NCBI GenBank assembly: GCA_039888615.1
Contig: JBDQQS010000026.1
Source: Flavimaribacter sp039888615
Lineage (GTDB): Bacteria > Pseudomonadota > Alphaproteobacteria > Rhizobiales > Rhizobiaceae
DNA: 56,212 nucleotides
Reading direction: 5' to 3' (one strand)
Shown here: one piece after another, positions 25,224 to 34,358 of the stretch
How positions within the stretch are numbered: the stretch's first letter is position 1
How the letters are laid out: each line of letters starts with the position of its first letter
Position numbers and translations under genes: made by a program
Notes under the pieces: generated by a model
The model's database searches: none
The model's input: only the letters and a program-made list of their open reading frames with translations
What the model was told of the DNA's origin: nothing

Positions 25224-26780
25224 ATGTCCATATTGATGCGAATGCTTGGCGCGGCCAGTGTGGCAGCTATTACATTAGTGAGTCAGCTATCTCATGCTGA
25301 TGATGGATCGCTAGTTATAGTTTCAACGCAGGTACCCAGACACCTCAATGCTGCGTTCCAGTCTGGCAGTGCAACCGCCGTACCATCGGCGCAAATTTTT
25401 GCTTCACCGCTACGTTATGACGAAAATTGGGAACCTCAGCCTTACCTTGCCAAAAGCTGGGAGTTCTCCGAAGATGGCTTGAGTCTGACTTTGAACCTCG
25501 TAGATAACGCGACATTCCATGACGGCGAGCCCATAACATCGGAGGATGTCGCATTTTCAATTATGGCAATCAAGGAGAACCACCCTTTCAAATCCATGTT
25601 TGCCCCGGTTGATCGAGTGGAAACACCTGATGAGCATACAGCTATCATCAAGCTGAATAGCACGCATCCTGCGCTTCTGCTGTCTCTTTCGCCGATACTC
25701 GCACCCATTATGCCTAAGCATGTCTATGGTGACGGACAGGATTTGAAATCACACCCAGCGAATTCATCTCCGGTCGGCTCCGGACCGTTTATGCTTGAAT
25801 CCTTTGTTCCGGGTGACGCCATCGTCCTAAAGAAGAATCCAGACTACTTCATTGAAGGTCGTCCTAGACTTGACGAAATCATAATTCGATCGATCCAGGA
25901 TCCAGCTGCGCTGCTGATAGCAATGGAAAATGGCGACGCAGATATGTACCCCTTTATGGCTGGCAGTCAGGAAATCCGGCGGCTGGAGAAGGTCGACTCG
26001 CTTAACGTCACCTCCGAGGGATACGATGCCGTGGGCCCTATCAACTGGCTGGCATTTAATCTGGCGTCCGACAAACTCAGCGACGTTCGCGTTCGTCGCG
26101 CGATTGCCTATGCCATTGATCGTGATTTTATCACGCAGGCACTTCACCGTGGCGTGTCCACCCCGCAAACGGGTCCGATTGCGAGGACATCGCCATACTT
26201 CGAGGAGAAAGTAGAAAAATACGACGTCGACCTTGAAAGGGCGAAAGCTTTGATGGAGGAAGCAGGATACGCAGACGGCATGGATCTCACGATTGACTAC
26301 ATTCCTGGTCCGCGTGAGCAGCATCAAAATGTGGCGGAGTATCTCAAATCTCAACTGAAGAAGATCGGCATCAATCTCACAGTTCGGGCCGCTCCCGACT
26401 TCGCTACATTCGCAGGACGGGTTGGGTCACATGATTTCGAGTTGACCATGGATATTCTATTCAACTGGGGTGACCCAGTGATCGGCGTACATCGCTCGTA
26501 CCTGACAAACAACATCCGGAAGGGAGTCATCTGGTCGAACACGCAGTCGTACAGCAATCCGAAGGTTGACGAGCTACTGAATGCTGCCGCAGTCGAACTT
26601 GATGTCGATAAAAGGAAAGCGCTCTATTCTGAATTTCAGAAAATCGTGACTGATGACCTTCCAGTATATTGGATCAATGCCCTTCCGTATCGGACCGCTT
26701 ATAAGCAAACATTGATGAACGTTCCCAACGGTATCTGGGGAACGATGCATCCCATGGACACTGTCGAGTGGTCCAAGTGA
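25224..26780 (+). CDS. ABC transporter substrate-binding protein, dipeptide/oligopeptide type
   Basis: 518 residues, SBP family 5. A signal peptide (MSILMRMLGAASVAAITLVSQLSHA) precedes the mature domain. Family features include GDADMYPFMAG, VRRAIAYAIDRDFITQAL, the YNWGDP-like FNWGDPV and the KALYSEFQKIVTDDLPVYWI block. It binds its ligand in the periplasm and hands it to the permeases encoded directly downstream. GAGAGG lies before the ATG. Family 5 proteins bind peptides but also nickel, sugars, opines and modified amino acids, so the ligand is open. It opens a five-gene operon controlled from the palindrome region. Confidence 0.92.
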   Translation: MSILMRMLGAASVAAITLVSQLSHADDGSLVIVSTQVPRHLNAAFQSGSATAVPSAQIFASPLRYDENWEPQPYLAKSWEFSEDGLSLTLNLVDNATFHDGEPITSEDVAFSIMAIKENHPFKSMFAPVDRVETPDEHTAIIKLNSTHPALLLSLSPILAPIMPKHVYGDGQDLKSHPANSSPVGSGPFMLESFVPGDAIVLKKNPDYFIEGRPRLDEIIIRSIQDPAALLIAMENGDADMYPFMAGSQEIRRLEKVDSLNVTSEGYDAVGPINWLAFNLASDKLSDVRVRRAIAYAIDRDFITQALHRGVSTPQTGPIARTSPYFEEKVEKYDVDLERAKALMEEAGYADGMDLTIDYIPGPREQHQNVAEYLKSQLKKIGINLTVRAAPDFATFAGRVGSHDFELTMDILFNWGDPVIGVHRSYLTNNIRKGVIWSNTQSYSNPKVDELLNAAAVELDVDKRKALYSEFQKIVTDDLPVYWINALPYRTAYKQTLMNVPNGIWGTMHPMDTVEWSK

Positions 26781-26798
26781 CTTAATAACGTAGCCCGG

Positions 26799-26814
26799 GG
26801 GCGGCGTGCCGCCC
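26799..26814 (+). promoter_or_regulatory. Stem-loop between binding-protein and permease genes
   Basis: GGGCGG-CGTG-CCGCCC, six G/C pairs, located between the binding-protein stop and the first permease. Stem-loops at this place are common in ABC operons and raise the amount of binding-protein mRNA relative to the permeases. No T-run follows, so it is not a clear terminator. Confidence 0.55.
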
Positions 26815-26842
26815 TCGTACGCTTTGTAACCGGAATCTCTGT

Positions 26843-27820
26843 ATGTCACTAAATTTTGTTCTGCGTCGTATCGGCTACGGGGTCATTCTGGTGCTCGCGG
26901 TTATTGTTCTCAATTTCCTGCTGATCCGTCTTGCCCCGGGTGATCCCGCATTGGTTATTGCGGGGGAAATGGGGGGAGTCACACCTGAAATTTTGGAGTC
27001 GATCCGTACGAAATACGGTCTCGACAAACCTTTATTTCACCAGCTGTGGATTTACGTAGCCGGGGTGCTGCAGGGGGAACTCGGGCAAAGCATGTTCTTC
27101 AACAAACCTGTCTTGTCCCTAATAGCACAACGGATTGGTCCCACAATATTGTTGGTATTTTCTGCACAACTGTTGGCAATGGTAATCGGTATAATTCTTG
27201 GCGTCCTTGCAGCGAATAAACCAAATGGCAAACTGTCTGGGCTTGTGTCAATTTTTGCATCAATTGGTTACTCGGTTCCCATATTCTGGACTGGGATCAT
27301 GTTGATAATTCTGTTTTCGTCTATGTTTCCGATTTTTCCGGTCGAAGGGATGCGATCGGTCAGACTACGAGATGCTGGGCCGTTCATCCAGTTTGTTGAT
27401 GTTCTGCACCATTTATGCCTCCCAGCAATTACTCTCGCCATCGTATACTTGGCTCAGTATGCCCGTCTGAGCAGGGCCTCAATGGTCGATGTTCTAGGGT
27501 CTGATTATATTCGTACGGCCAGAGCTAAGGGCTCGCCCGAGCGGACCGTCCTTTTCAAACATGCGTTGAGAAACGCTGCGCTACCGATCATTACCGTTGC
27601 CGGGTTGCAGTTCGGAAACCTGATCTCTGGTGCGGTGCTTGTAGAAACAGTTTTTAACTGGCCCGGATTGGGTCGATTGGCTTTCGATTCGATATTGCGT
27701 CGTGACTATTCCACAGTATTGGGTGTGCTTTTCTTTGCAGCATTGATGGTCGTGTCTGCCAATATCCTTACAGACATGGCCTACCGCTGGGTAGATCCGC
27801 GTTTAAAGGAGGGCGGATAA
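26843..27820 (+). CDS. ABC transporter permease, DppB/OppB type
   Basis: 325 residues with six predicted membrane segments, starting with GYGVILVLAVIVLNFLLIRLAPGDPA, the hallmark of the DppB/OppB group. The EAA loop that contacts the ATPase is DYIRTARAKGSPERTVLFKHALRNAALP. It forms the channel together with the second permease. Located 62 bases after the binding-protein gene, behind the stem-loop. Codon use is AT-richer than in the housekeeping block. Confidence 0.93.
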   Translation: MSLNFVLRRIGYGVILVLAVIVLNFLLIRLAPGDPALVIAGEMGGVTPEILESIRTKYGLDKPLFHQLWIYVAGVLQGELGQSMFFNKPVLSLIAQRIGPTILLVFSAQLLAMVIGIILGVLAANKPNGKLSGLVSIFASIGYSVPIFWTGIMLIILFSSMFPIFPVEGMRSVRLRDAGPFIQFVDVLHHLCLPAITLAIVYLAQYARLSRASMVDVLGSDYIRTARAKGSPERTVLFKHALRNAALPIITVAGLQFGNLISGAVLVETVFNWPGLGRLAFDSILRRDYSTVLGVLFFAALMVVSANILTDMAYRWVDPRLKEGG

Positions 27821-27934
27821 TGCAAGTTTGCTTCTGCTTGCGCCTGAACTTAACCAAAAGTGTATGGGCAGTGGATCTCTCGGACCCCCATCTTACCCAT
27901 TTCTTCAATCTCGGAAGAGCATCGGTTAGATGAC

Positions 27935-28849
27935 ATGAAAAACCATGAAGTCAATATGACTATTGATAATGATCCAGTTCGAACGATTGCCGAGCCGTTA
28001 CAAGCGGTAAGCCCAGGGCGCGATGCGCTCAGGATGTTCATGAGAAATCCGCCTGCAATGTTCGGGCTGATACTGTTTCTAATCGTTCTGATTCTTTCTG
28101 TATACGGAGGCCTGTTCTATACAGGAGACCCCTACAACATTGTTTGGACGCCGCACGAGCCGCCACTAAGTAAACCTGGGCTTCCACTTGGCACAGACTA
28201 TCTTGGGCGCGACATCGTTGCAGGAATGTTTGCGGGCGGCGCACCCACGTTGATGGTAGGTGCAAGCGCGGCAATCTTGACAATGGCTATAGGCGTCTCA
28301 CTCGGCGCCTTGTCCGGGTACTATGGAGGTTGGGTTGATACCCTTTTAATGCGGGTAACCGAGTTTTTCCAGGTTGTTCCAACACTGCTTTTTGCAATGG
28401 TTCTGGTAACATTGTTTTCTCCTTCTCTGTGGACGGTCTCATTCGCAATAGGTGTTGTAAGCTGGCCCCAGACCGCACGGTTGACGCGGGCAGAATTCCT
28501 CAGAATACGAGAACTTGAGTACGTCCTTGGGGCGCGCGCGATAGGCTCACGAAACTCTCGTATTATCTGGAAAGTCATACTGCCAAATGCCGCGCCACCC
28601 TTGATTGTTTCTGCCACTCTCGCCATCGGTGTCGCAATTCTGTTTGAAGCGGGCTTGTCGTTTCTTGGTCTGGGCGATCCGAATGTCATGTCCTGGGGGT
28701 TGATGATTGGCGCCAACCGAAACGAAATTCTGGAAGCCTGGTGGCCTGTCACATTTCCCGGCCTGGCGATCTTCGTAACGGTTTTGGCAGTATCTCTCGT
28801 TGGAGACGGGTTGAATGATGCTTTCAATCCAAAACTTAGAGAACGATGA
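27935..28849 (+). CDS. ABC transporter permease, DppC/OppC type
   Basis: About 304 residues. An N-terminal cytoplasmic part (ALRMFMRNPPAMFGLILFL) precedes membrane segment 1; GTDYLGRDIVAGMFAGGAPTLMVG is the family signature, and the EAA loop reads EYVLGARAIGSRNSRIIWKVILPNAAPP. The start is uncertain: the frame is open from 27860, and ATGs occur at 27860, 27935 and 27956, none with a strong ribosome binding site. I chose 27935. The end overlaps the next ATPase start by 4 bases. Confidence 0.9.
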   Translation: MKNHEVNMTIDNDPVRTIAEPLQAVSPGRDALRMFMRNPPAMFGLILFLIVLILSVYGGLFYTGDPYNIVWTPHEPPLSKPGLPLGTDYLGRDIVAGMFAGGAPTLMVGASAAILTMAIGVSLGALSGYYGGWVDTLLMRVTEFFQVVPTLLFAMVLVTLFSPSLWTVSFAIGVVSWPQTARLTRAEFLRIRELEYVLGARAIGSRNSRIIWKVILPNAAPPLIVSATLAIGVAILFEAGLSFLGLGDPNVMSWGLMIGANRNEILEAWWPVTFPGLAIFVTVLAVSLVGDGLNDAFNPKLRER

Positions 28850-29817
28850 GTATGCTTCTGGAAATTGAAGATCTCGTTGTAACTTTCAAGTCTCAGCATG
28901 GAGAAGTGACGGCGATTGACGGGGTCTGCCTTCAGGTGGAAGAGGGTGAAACACTTGGGATCGTTGGCGAATCCGGGTGTGGTAAGTCGATTACCGCGCT
29001 GTCGGTTATGGGACTGGTGCCCTTTCCCGCTGGTCGGATTGCAGGTGGTTCTATCCGCTTGCGGGGCGAGGAAATGACCAAGGTAAGCGCGGCGCGCGCG
29101 CGTGCTGTGCGGGGAGGCGAAATGGCGATGATATTTCAGGAGCCAATGACCTCCTTGAATCCGCTTTTTTCGGTCGGATCGCAGATTTCAGAAGCGATCA
29201 TGCTTCACAAGAATGTACGCTCGGACCAGGCGATGGCGGAGGCGATCGAGTTGCTGGAGAGGGTTGGCATACCCTCACCGGAAACAAGAGCGCGCAATTT
29301 TCCGCATCAAATGTCCGGCGGCATGCGTCAACGTGTCATGATTGCTATGGCTGTTTCCTGTCGGCCGAGTGTCTTGATTGCTGACGAGCCAACCACGGCC
29401 TTGGATGTGACGGTACAGGCACAAATATTCGACCTGCTGAATGAAGTTCAAAGAGAGTCCGGTGCCGCCATCATACTTATTACCCACGATATGGGTGCCG
29501 TATCAGAGATGGCCGACCGGGTCGCGGTGATGTATGCAGGGCGCGTGATTGAAGAAGGCATGGCTGACGATGTCTTGGACAATCCTCAACATCCCTATAC
29601 CCGAGGACTGATTGATTGTGTTCCCAATGTTTCCAAGGGGTCTGCCGAACTCAAAGAAATACCTGGTATGGTTCCACCTTTGCATGCGTTAAAGGACGGT
29701 TGTTCGTTTGTTGACAGATGCTCGCATGCCTTCGCAAGATGTCGCTTGGAAAAGCCTGCTCTGAATGCATATCAATCTCACCCTGTCGCCTGTCACCTTT
29801 TGGAATCGAGCAAGTGA
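28846..29817 (+). CDS. ABC transporter ATP-binding protein, DppD/OppD type
   Basis: 323 residues. Walker A GESGCGKS, signature MSGGMRQRV and Walker B VLIADEPTTALD are intact, followed by the H-loop ITHD. The C-terminal oligopeptide-transporter extension has the Cys-rich KDGCSFVDRCSHAFARC pattern that binds an Fe-S cluster in related proteins. It energises transport at the inner membrane. The start overlaps the permease stop (ATGA), and the stop overlaps the next start by one base. Confidence 0.94.
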   Translation: MSMLLEIEDLVVTFKSQHGEVTAIDGVCLQVEEGETLGIVGESGCGKSITALSVMGLVPFPAGRIAGGSIRLRGEEMTKVSAARARAVRGGEMAMIFQEPMTSLNPLFSVGSQISEAIMLHKNVRSDQAMAEAIELLERVGIPSPETRARNFPHQMSGGMRQRVMIAMAVSCRPSVLIADEPTTALDVTVQAQIFDLLNEVQRESGAAIILITHDMGAVSEMADRVAVMYAGRVIEEGMADDVLDNPQHPYTRGLIDCVPNVSKGSAELKEIPGMVPPLHALKDGCSFVDRCSHAFARCRLEKPALNAYQSHPVACHLLESSK

Positions 29818-30791
29818 TGAACCCCATACTGGACGTTCGCAATCTCACGGTTCGCTTTAGGTTGCCGCGTTCCTCATTGTTTGCGCCACCACGCTTTCTC
29901 GAGGCGGTTCGTTCGGTATCGTTCACGGTCGAAAGAGGCCGTGCGAGAGGGATCGTTGGAGAGTCCGGATCCGGAAAGACGACCGCTGCGATGGCTTCGG
30001 TATGTCTTACAAAAGCATCTGAAGGGAAAGTCTGTCTCGAGGGCGAGAATATTCTTGACCTGAAAGATGAAGCAATGCGTCTGCGGCGGCGTGATATCCA
30101 GGTCATCTTTCAGGACCCGTATTCCTCCTTGAATCCGCGGATGCGAGTTGGCGATATTGTTCGAGAGCCTCTTGATCTTACGGCTATTGGTAGTCGAACT
30201 GCTCGTGACGAGCGTGTAAGGGAATTGTTTTCGCTTGTCGGACTACGTCAAGACCAGATGGCGTTGTTTCCTCATCAGTTTTCGGGAGGGCAACGGCAAA
30301 GGATTTCGATCGCACGGGCATTGGCGACTAATCCGAAGGTTCTGGTCTGTGATGAGCCAGTCAGCGCATTAGATGTGGCAATCCAAGCTCAGATTCTGAA
30401 CCTTTTGACCCGATTCAAACAGGAGCTTGGTTTGAGTTATTTGTTTATCAGCCATGATCTAGGGGTGGTTAGATACATATGTGACGACGTTAGTGTGATG
30501 TATCTGGGCAAGATTGTCGAACAGGCTCCAGTCGAGTCACTTTTTTCTAATCCCCAGCATCCCTATACACAAGCGCTGCTTGCAGCGGCACCCTCTCTGG
30601 AACGCCGAAAATCAAAAGGCTATGTTCGCGCTCTAGGTATTGAGGGTGATCCGCCATCTCCTATTGATCCACCACCTGGGTGTTCTTTCGCCTCCCGGTG
30701 TCCGCGAAAGCAGGAAATCTGTCTTAAGCAACAACCTACACTTGGGGAGACGGGAGTCCATCAAAGTGCATGCTTTTTTCCCGGGGCGTAG
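29817..30791 (+). CDS. ABC transporter ATP-binding protein, DppF/OppF type, stop codon from IS66 sequence
   Basis: About 324 residues from the ATG at 29817, which lies in TGATG with the previous stop. Walker A GESGSGKTT, signature FSGGQRQRI and Walker B VLVCDEPVSALD are present, as is the C-terminal Cys motif PGCSFASRCPRKQEIC. The last residues (SACFFPGA) and the TAG stop lie at the junction with the truncated IS66 copy; GCGTAGCCGTCCACC belongs to tnpC sequence. The family normally ends near this point, so only a few residues can have been replaced, and the protein is probably functional. The transcription terminator of the operon, if any, has been lost. Confidence 0.92.
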   Translation: MNPILDVRNLTVRFRLPRSSLFAPPRFLEAVRSVSFTVERGRARGIVGESGSGKTTAAMASVCLTKASEGKVCLEGENILDLKDEAMRLRRRDIQVIFQDPYSSLNPRMRVGDIVREPLDLTAIGSRTARDERVRELFSLVGLRQDQMALFPHQFSGGQRQRISIARALATNPKVLVCDEPVSALDVAIQAQILNLLTRFKQELGLSYLFISHDLGVVRYICDDVSVMYLGKIVEQAPVESLFSNPQHPYTQALLAAAPSLERRKSKGYVRALGIEGDPPSPIDPPPGCSFASRCPRKQEICLKQQPTLGETGVHQSACFFPGA

Positions 30792-31712
30792 CCGTCCACC
30801 TGCAGAATGCCTGAGAAGCCCTGCAATATCTGTTCGGCATGCTGCCCGCCGCGGCCGGGGGCATAGGTGAAGGCCACACCGGGCGGCGCCCCGCCGTTCC
30901 ACGGCCGGTCGTCGCGAGCCAATGCCCAGAAGTAGCCGGTTCTCGTTTTGCCGGAACCGGGATCGAGCACCGGGGCACGGGTTTCATCCATGAACAGCTT
31001 GGCGGACCGCTTCAGGTCTGCGATCAACGCATCAAAGACCGGACGCAATTCGAAAGCCGCACGGCCAACCCAGTCGGCAAGCGTGGGCCGGTCAAGATCA
31101 ATGCCCTGGCGGCTCATGATTTGAGCCTGCCTGTATAAAGGCAGGTGGTCGGCATACTTGGATACCAACACATGGGCGATCGCGGCCTCGGTCGGCAGAC
31201 CCGACTGGATCAGCCGAGCCGGCGCCGATGCCTAAACGACGCCATCGGTGCAGGAGCGGCAGGCGTATTTCGGGCGGCGGGTGACGATGACGCGGAACCG
31301 AGCCGGGATCACGTCCAGCCGCTCGGAGACATCCTCGCCGATAGGATGCAGACACCCGCCGCAGGAACAGATCAGGCTTTCCGGCTCAATGACCTCTTCG
31401 ATACGGGGAAGATGCTTTGGCAAGGATCCGCGGTTGCCTGATCGTCGTTTGGGGGCTCGTCGTCTGTCGGGGCTATCTGCCTCCTCGGCATGAACCGCCG
31501 CAATGGCCGTTTCCAGATCCTCCAGCGCCAGATCGAACTGATCCGGGTCCCGTCTTTCGGATTTGCGCCCGAAGGCCGCCCTGCCTGAATGCGGCAACCA
31601 GCTTTTCCAGACGTTCGATCCGCTCATCCTTGCGCAGATTGCGCGCTTCCGAGGCAATCAGCATCGCTTTTAGGGCGGCAGGATCATCGGGCAGATCGGT
31701 GAGGGTCAGCAT
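30784..31712 (-). pseudogene. tnpC: IS66 tnpC remnant (truncated, nonsense, frameshift)
   Basis: Compared with the intact gene there are three lesions. One extra C at about 31580 shifts the frame after the leucine-zipper region. A CAG codon became TAG at about 31233, where the intact copy has VVQASAPA. The 3' half, including part of the DDE domain, is missing from 30784 on. Otherwise only scattered substitutions separate the two copies. Confidence 0.92.
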
Positions 31713-31780
31713 GGCTCGGCTCTATCAAATCCGGCGCTGGCTTGCGCGCAAAAAGCAACGCCCGAGTCATCGTGCCGCAG

Positions 31781-32134
31781 CTATTCGACGGCCGTTGGCG
31801 CACGCGCCTCGACGGCGCGAACGCGACGCCAGTCCAGACCTGCGAACAGAGCCTCGAACTGGGCATGGTTGAGCGTCATGAGCCCATCCCTGATGCCCGG
31901 CCAGGTGAACGCATGCTCCTCCAGCCGCTTGTAGACCATTACCAGCCCGCTGCCGTCCCAGTAGATGAGTTTCAGCCGGTCCGACCGGCGCGAGCGGAAG
32001 ACGAACGCCGTTCCCGTGAACGGATCCTTGCGCAATTCGTTCTTCACCAGGGCCGCCAGACCGTCGTGGCCCTTGCGGAAGTCCACCGGCTTCGTTGCAA
32101 CCACGACCCGCACCCGGCTCGACGGAAAGATCAT
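31781..32134 (-). CDS. tnpB: IS66 accessory protein TnpB, second copy
   Basis: 117 residues, differing from the copy at 21378-21731 at about ten positions (for example MIFPSS for MVFPSN). The reading frame is intact. Its ATG overlaps the tnpA stop as ATGA, the normal IS66 arrangement. It has no partner genes here and is probably not useful to the cell. Confidence 0.9.
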   Translation of the reverse strand: MIFPSSRVRVVVATKPVDFRKGHDGLAALVKNELRKDPFTGTAFVFRSRRSDRLKLIYWDGSGLVMVYKRLEEHAFTWPGIRDGLMTLNHAQFEALFAGLDWRRVRAVEARAPTAVE

Positions 32135-32342
32135 GAGGACGCTGCAAGCGTACGCGCAACTGCAGCAATACGTCGGGCAGACGCACCTTCCTTCATGCGA
32201 ACCGTTGCCGGGCCTATGATGATCTCAGGTTGCAGGTTAGCGCCGTCGGCGTTACTCCCGCTGGGATCGCCGACAACCATCGCCCCAAGTTCCACCGCGT
32301 CCTCGTGCGCAGGCGGAACCAGCCCGCCCCGTTGCGCAATCT
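32131..32342 (-). pseudogene. tnpA: IS66 tnpA, 5'-truncated and diverged
   Basis: About 70 C-terminal codons (RGGLVPPAHEDAVELGAMVV and PEIIIGPATVRMKEGASARR, ending AASS stop). It resembles the TnpA of the complete copy only loosely, although the adjoining tnpB genes are almost identical. The 5' half is gone; foreign sequence begins near 32343. Confidence 0.82.
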
Positions 32343-32355
32343 ACACTTTAACCCT

Positions 32356-32379
32356 GAGTGCACCCCCTGAGGGTGGACA
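32356..32379 (+). repeat. Solitary IS3-type terminal repeat
   Basis: GAGTGCACCCCCTGAGGGTG then GACA differs from the IS3 end at 15519-15543 by one substitution-like change and one extra C. No transposase gene is attached; bases 32380-32573 hold nothing else I recognise. It marks a deletion or recombination scar that also truncated the IS66 copy. Confidence 0.75.
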
Positions 32380-32573
32380 GTGATCAGACCGCCGGGTTGT
32401 GTGCTGAATCACGAATAGCAAAGAAGCTCAAACACCAGACGACCCTAAAATTCCGTTTGCAGCTTCGAGCCACTGACGCCTAATCTTTCAGGGGTGCCGA
32501 ACAGGAGCCTCCATTGCAAACGACCGAGAAGGTCGAACAAGATCTGTCTATTGATATTCTTCAGAAGAGATGC

Positions 32574-32583
32574 TGAAATTTCA
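32574..32583. promoter_or_regulatory. Operator candidate TGAAATTTCA, site 2
   Basis: A perfect palindrome 53 bases before the TTG start of the ThDP-enzyme gene. TGAAATTTCACTATTG is identical to site 1, and the same core recurs at site 3. It probably controls the nine-gene operon 32637-42424. Confidence 0.65.
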
Positions 32584-32636
32584 CTATTGAAACATAGAAA
32601 TATTCATGCTATCGAAATGTTTAATGAGGTAAAAAA

Positions 32637-34349
32637 TTGTCTGAAACATCATTTTCTGTCGCCGACGCTTTCCTGTCGCAACTCGCAAATCGCGGCGTTG
32701 ACGTATTGTTCTATAACGCAGGAACTGATTTCCCGCCTATTGCTGAAGCATACGAAAAGGCCGAGCAAGAGGGACGCAAAGTACCGCGCGCGGTCCTGGT
32801 GCCTCACGAAAACGTCGCCGTGGCCGCAGCTCACGGCTACTATCTCGCCACTGGGCGAATGGCCGCTGTCATGGTTCACGTTGGATTGGGAACGGCAAAC
32901 GCGATAAATGGAATCTTCAACGCGTGTCGCCAGAACATTCCGATCCTGCTGCTTGCAGGCAGGACGCCCTGGACAGAATCAGACCTGCTGGGTGCTCGCG
33001 ATAATTACATTCATTGGGCGCAGGAGATGTTCGACCAGGCGGGAATGCTGCGAGAACTCGTAAAATGGGATTTCGAGCTCCGCCACCCGCATCAACTTGA
33101 AACGGCGATCGACCGTGGATTGGCGGTTGCAAATAGCGACGCAAAGGGACCGATTTACATGGTTCTGCCGCGTGAATTGCTCGCTTTTCCTGCCTCCGAG
33201 CCTCATCAAGTTGCTAAAGCCACCTTCCCGGCTCTTCAAGCAACGGGATTGCCCGAAGACGAATGCAGACACATAGTCTCTCACTGGCGGAAGGCCAAAC
33301 GCCCCCTGGTGGTCACATCTTCAGCAGGCGCCGACCCCGACGTACCTGCCTTGCTTGGCCGGTTGGCCGAAATGTCTGGAACGCCTGTCGTCCAGTTCCG
33401 GCCCAGATATGTCAATCTCACTGGCGATCATCCCTGCCACGGCGGCTGGGACGCGTCGTCGCGATTGGCGCAAAGTGATTTCGTGCTGGTTCTTGATTCG
33501 GATGTACCGTGGATCCCGGACCAGGCAGAGCCCGATCCCAACGCCGTCATTGTGCATATCGCCCCGGACGCCTTGTTTTCGCGATATCCGTTGCGCGGTT
33601 TCCGCGCCGATATTGCCGTAAGCGCGAACATTAAGCGCGCCTTGCAGGATCTTCTCAACGCCTGGCCCAAAGTGTCCGAGGTCGTAGAAATGCGTCTCGA
33701 GGCGTTGCGCGCAGAAAGTCGAGCCCGGCGCGATGCGCGCGCCTCGCAGGTTGAAGACCTTGCCCTGCAGGAACCGATCCATCCATCCTGGGTCAGCCAT
33801 TGTCTCGATACCATTTGCGACAGCGAAACCGTGCTGGTGAATGAATACCCCATCGATCTGGGAATGATGAGCCATGCGCACCCGGCGGGTTATTTCTCGC
33901 ACAGTTCGGCTGGCGGCCTTGGCTGGGCGCTTGGCGCGGCGCAGGGCATCAAGCTGGGCTCGCCGGGAAAAACCGTCATAGCTGCAGTCGGTGACGGAGC
34001 CTACATGTTCGGCAACCCGGTTCCGGCGCACTACTCCGCGAAAATCAATGATGCGCCCACCCTTACCGTCATCTTCAACAATGGAATGTGGCTCGCGGTC
34101 CACCGCTCGACCGTGAGTATGTATCCTGCTGGAGCGGCGGCAAAGGCTAACCAACCGCCAATGGCGCAGCTCGATCAGGACGCCGCCTTCGAAGAGGCGA
34201 TCAAGGTGAGCGGCGGATGGGGCGCCAAAGTCACCAAACCCGGCGATGTGCTGCCGCAACTGACTGAAGCACTGCGGGTCGTGCGTGAAGAACAACGGTC
34301 AGCCGTTTTAAATGTCTTGGTGAAGCCCGTTCTTGAGCGGAAAAGTTGA
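32637..34349 (+). CDS. Thiamine-diphosphate-dependent enzyme (acetolactate synthase / benzoylformate decarboxylase fold)
   Basis: 570 residues, starting at a TTG with GAGGT six bases upstream. The Pyr domain has the catalytic Glu in VPHENVA (E58), the central domain follows (about 210-340), and the PP domain carries the ThDP/Mg motif from GDGAYMFGN (about residue 452) to FNN (about 481). It will decarboxylate or ligate a 2-oxo acid, but the active-site residues do not tell which. The N-terminal segment FYNAGTDFPPIAEAYEKAEQ and the WAQEM region set it apart from true acetolactate synthases. First gene of the operon; an aldehyde dehydrogenase follows 9 bases later, which suggests decarboxylation to an aldehyde that is then oxidised. 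Confidence 0.87.
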   Translation: MSETSFSVADAFLSQLANRGVDVLFYNAGTDFPPIAEAYEKAEQEGRKVPRAVLVPHENVAVAAAHGYYLATGRMAAVMVHVGLGTANAINGIFNACRQNIPILLLAGRTPWTESDLLGARDNYIHWAQEMFDQAGMLRELVKWDFELRHPHQLETAIDRGLAVANSDAKGPIYMVLPRELLAFPASEPHQVAKATFPALQATGLPEDECRHIVSHWRKAKRPLVVTSSAGADPDVPALLGRLAEMSGTPVVQFRPRYVNLTGDHPCHGGWDASSRLAQSDFVLVLDSDVPWIPDQAEPDPNAVIVHIAPDALFSRYPLRGFRADIAVSANIKRALQDLLNAWPKVSEVVEMRLEALRAESRARRDARASQVEDLALQEPIHPSWVSHCLDTICDSETVLVNEYPIDLGMMSHAHPAGYFSHSSAGGLGWALGAAQGIKLGSPGKTVIAAVGDGAYMFGNPVPAHYSAKINDAPTLTVIFNNGMWLAVHRSTVSMYPAGAAAKANQPPMAQLDQDAAFEEAIKVSGGWGAKVTKPGDVLPQLTEALRVVREEQRSAVLNVLVKPVLERKS

Positions 34350-34358
34350 GATGAGGCC

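Larger units (their letters stand above)
30784..32342 (-). mobile_element. Truncated second IS66 copy
   Basis: It begins inside tnpC at 30784 (compare 20380 of the complete copy) and ends inside tnpA near 32342, where an IS3-type end takes over. tnpB and the remaining tnpC are nearly identical to the complete element at 19755-22198 and in the same orientation. tnpC carries a nonsense mutation and a frameshift. Neither terminal inverted repeat is present, so it cannot move on its own. Confidence 0.9.

Noticed and set aside
19755..32342. A classical composite transposon formed by two IS66 copies
   Set aside because: The second copy lacks both ends and no outer target duplication exists, so it cannot move as a unit; only recombination between copies is plausible.
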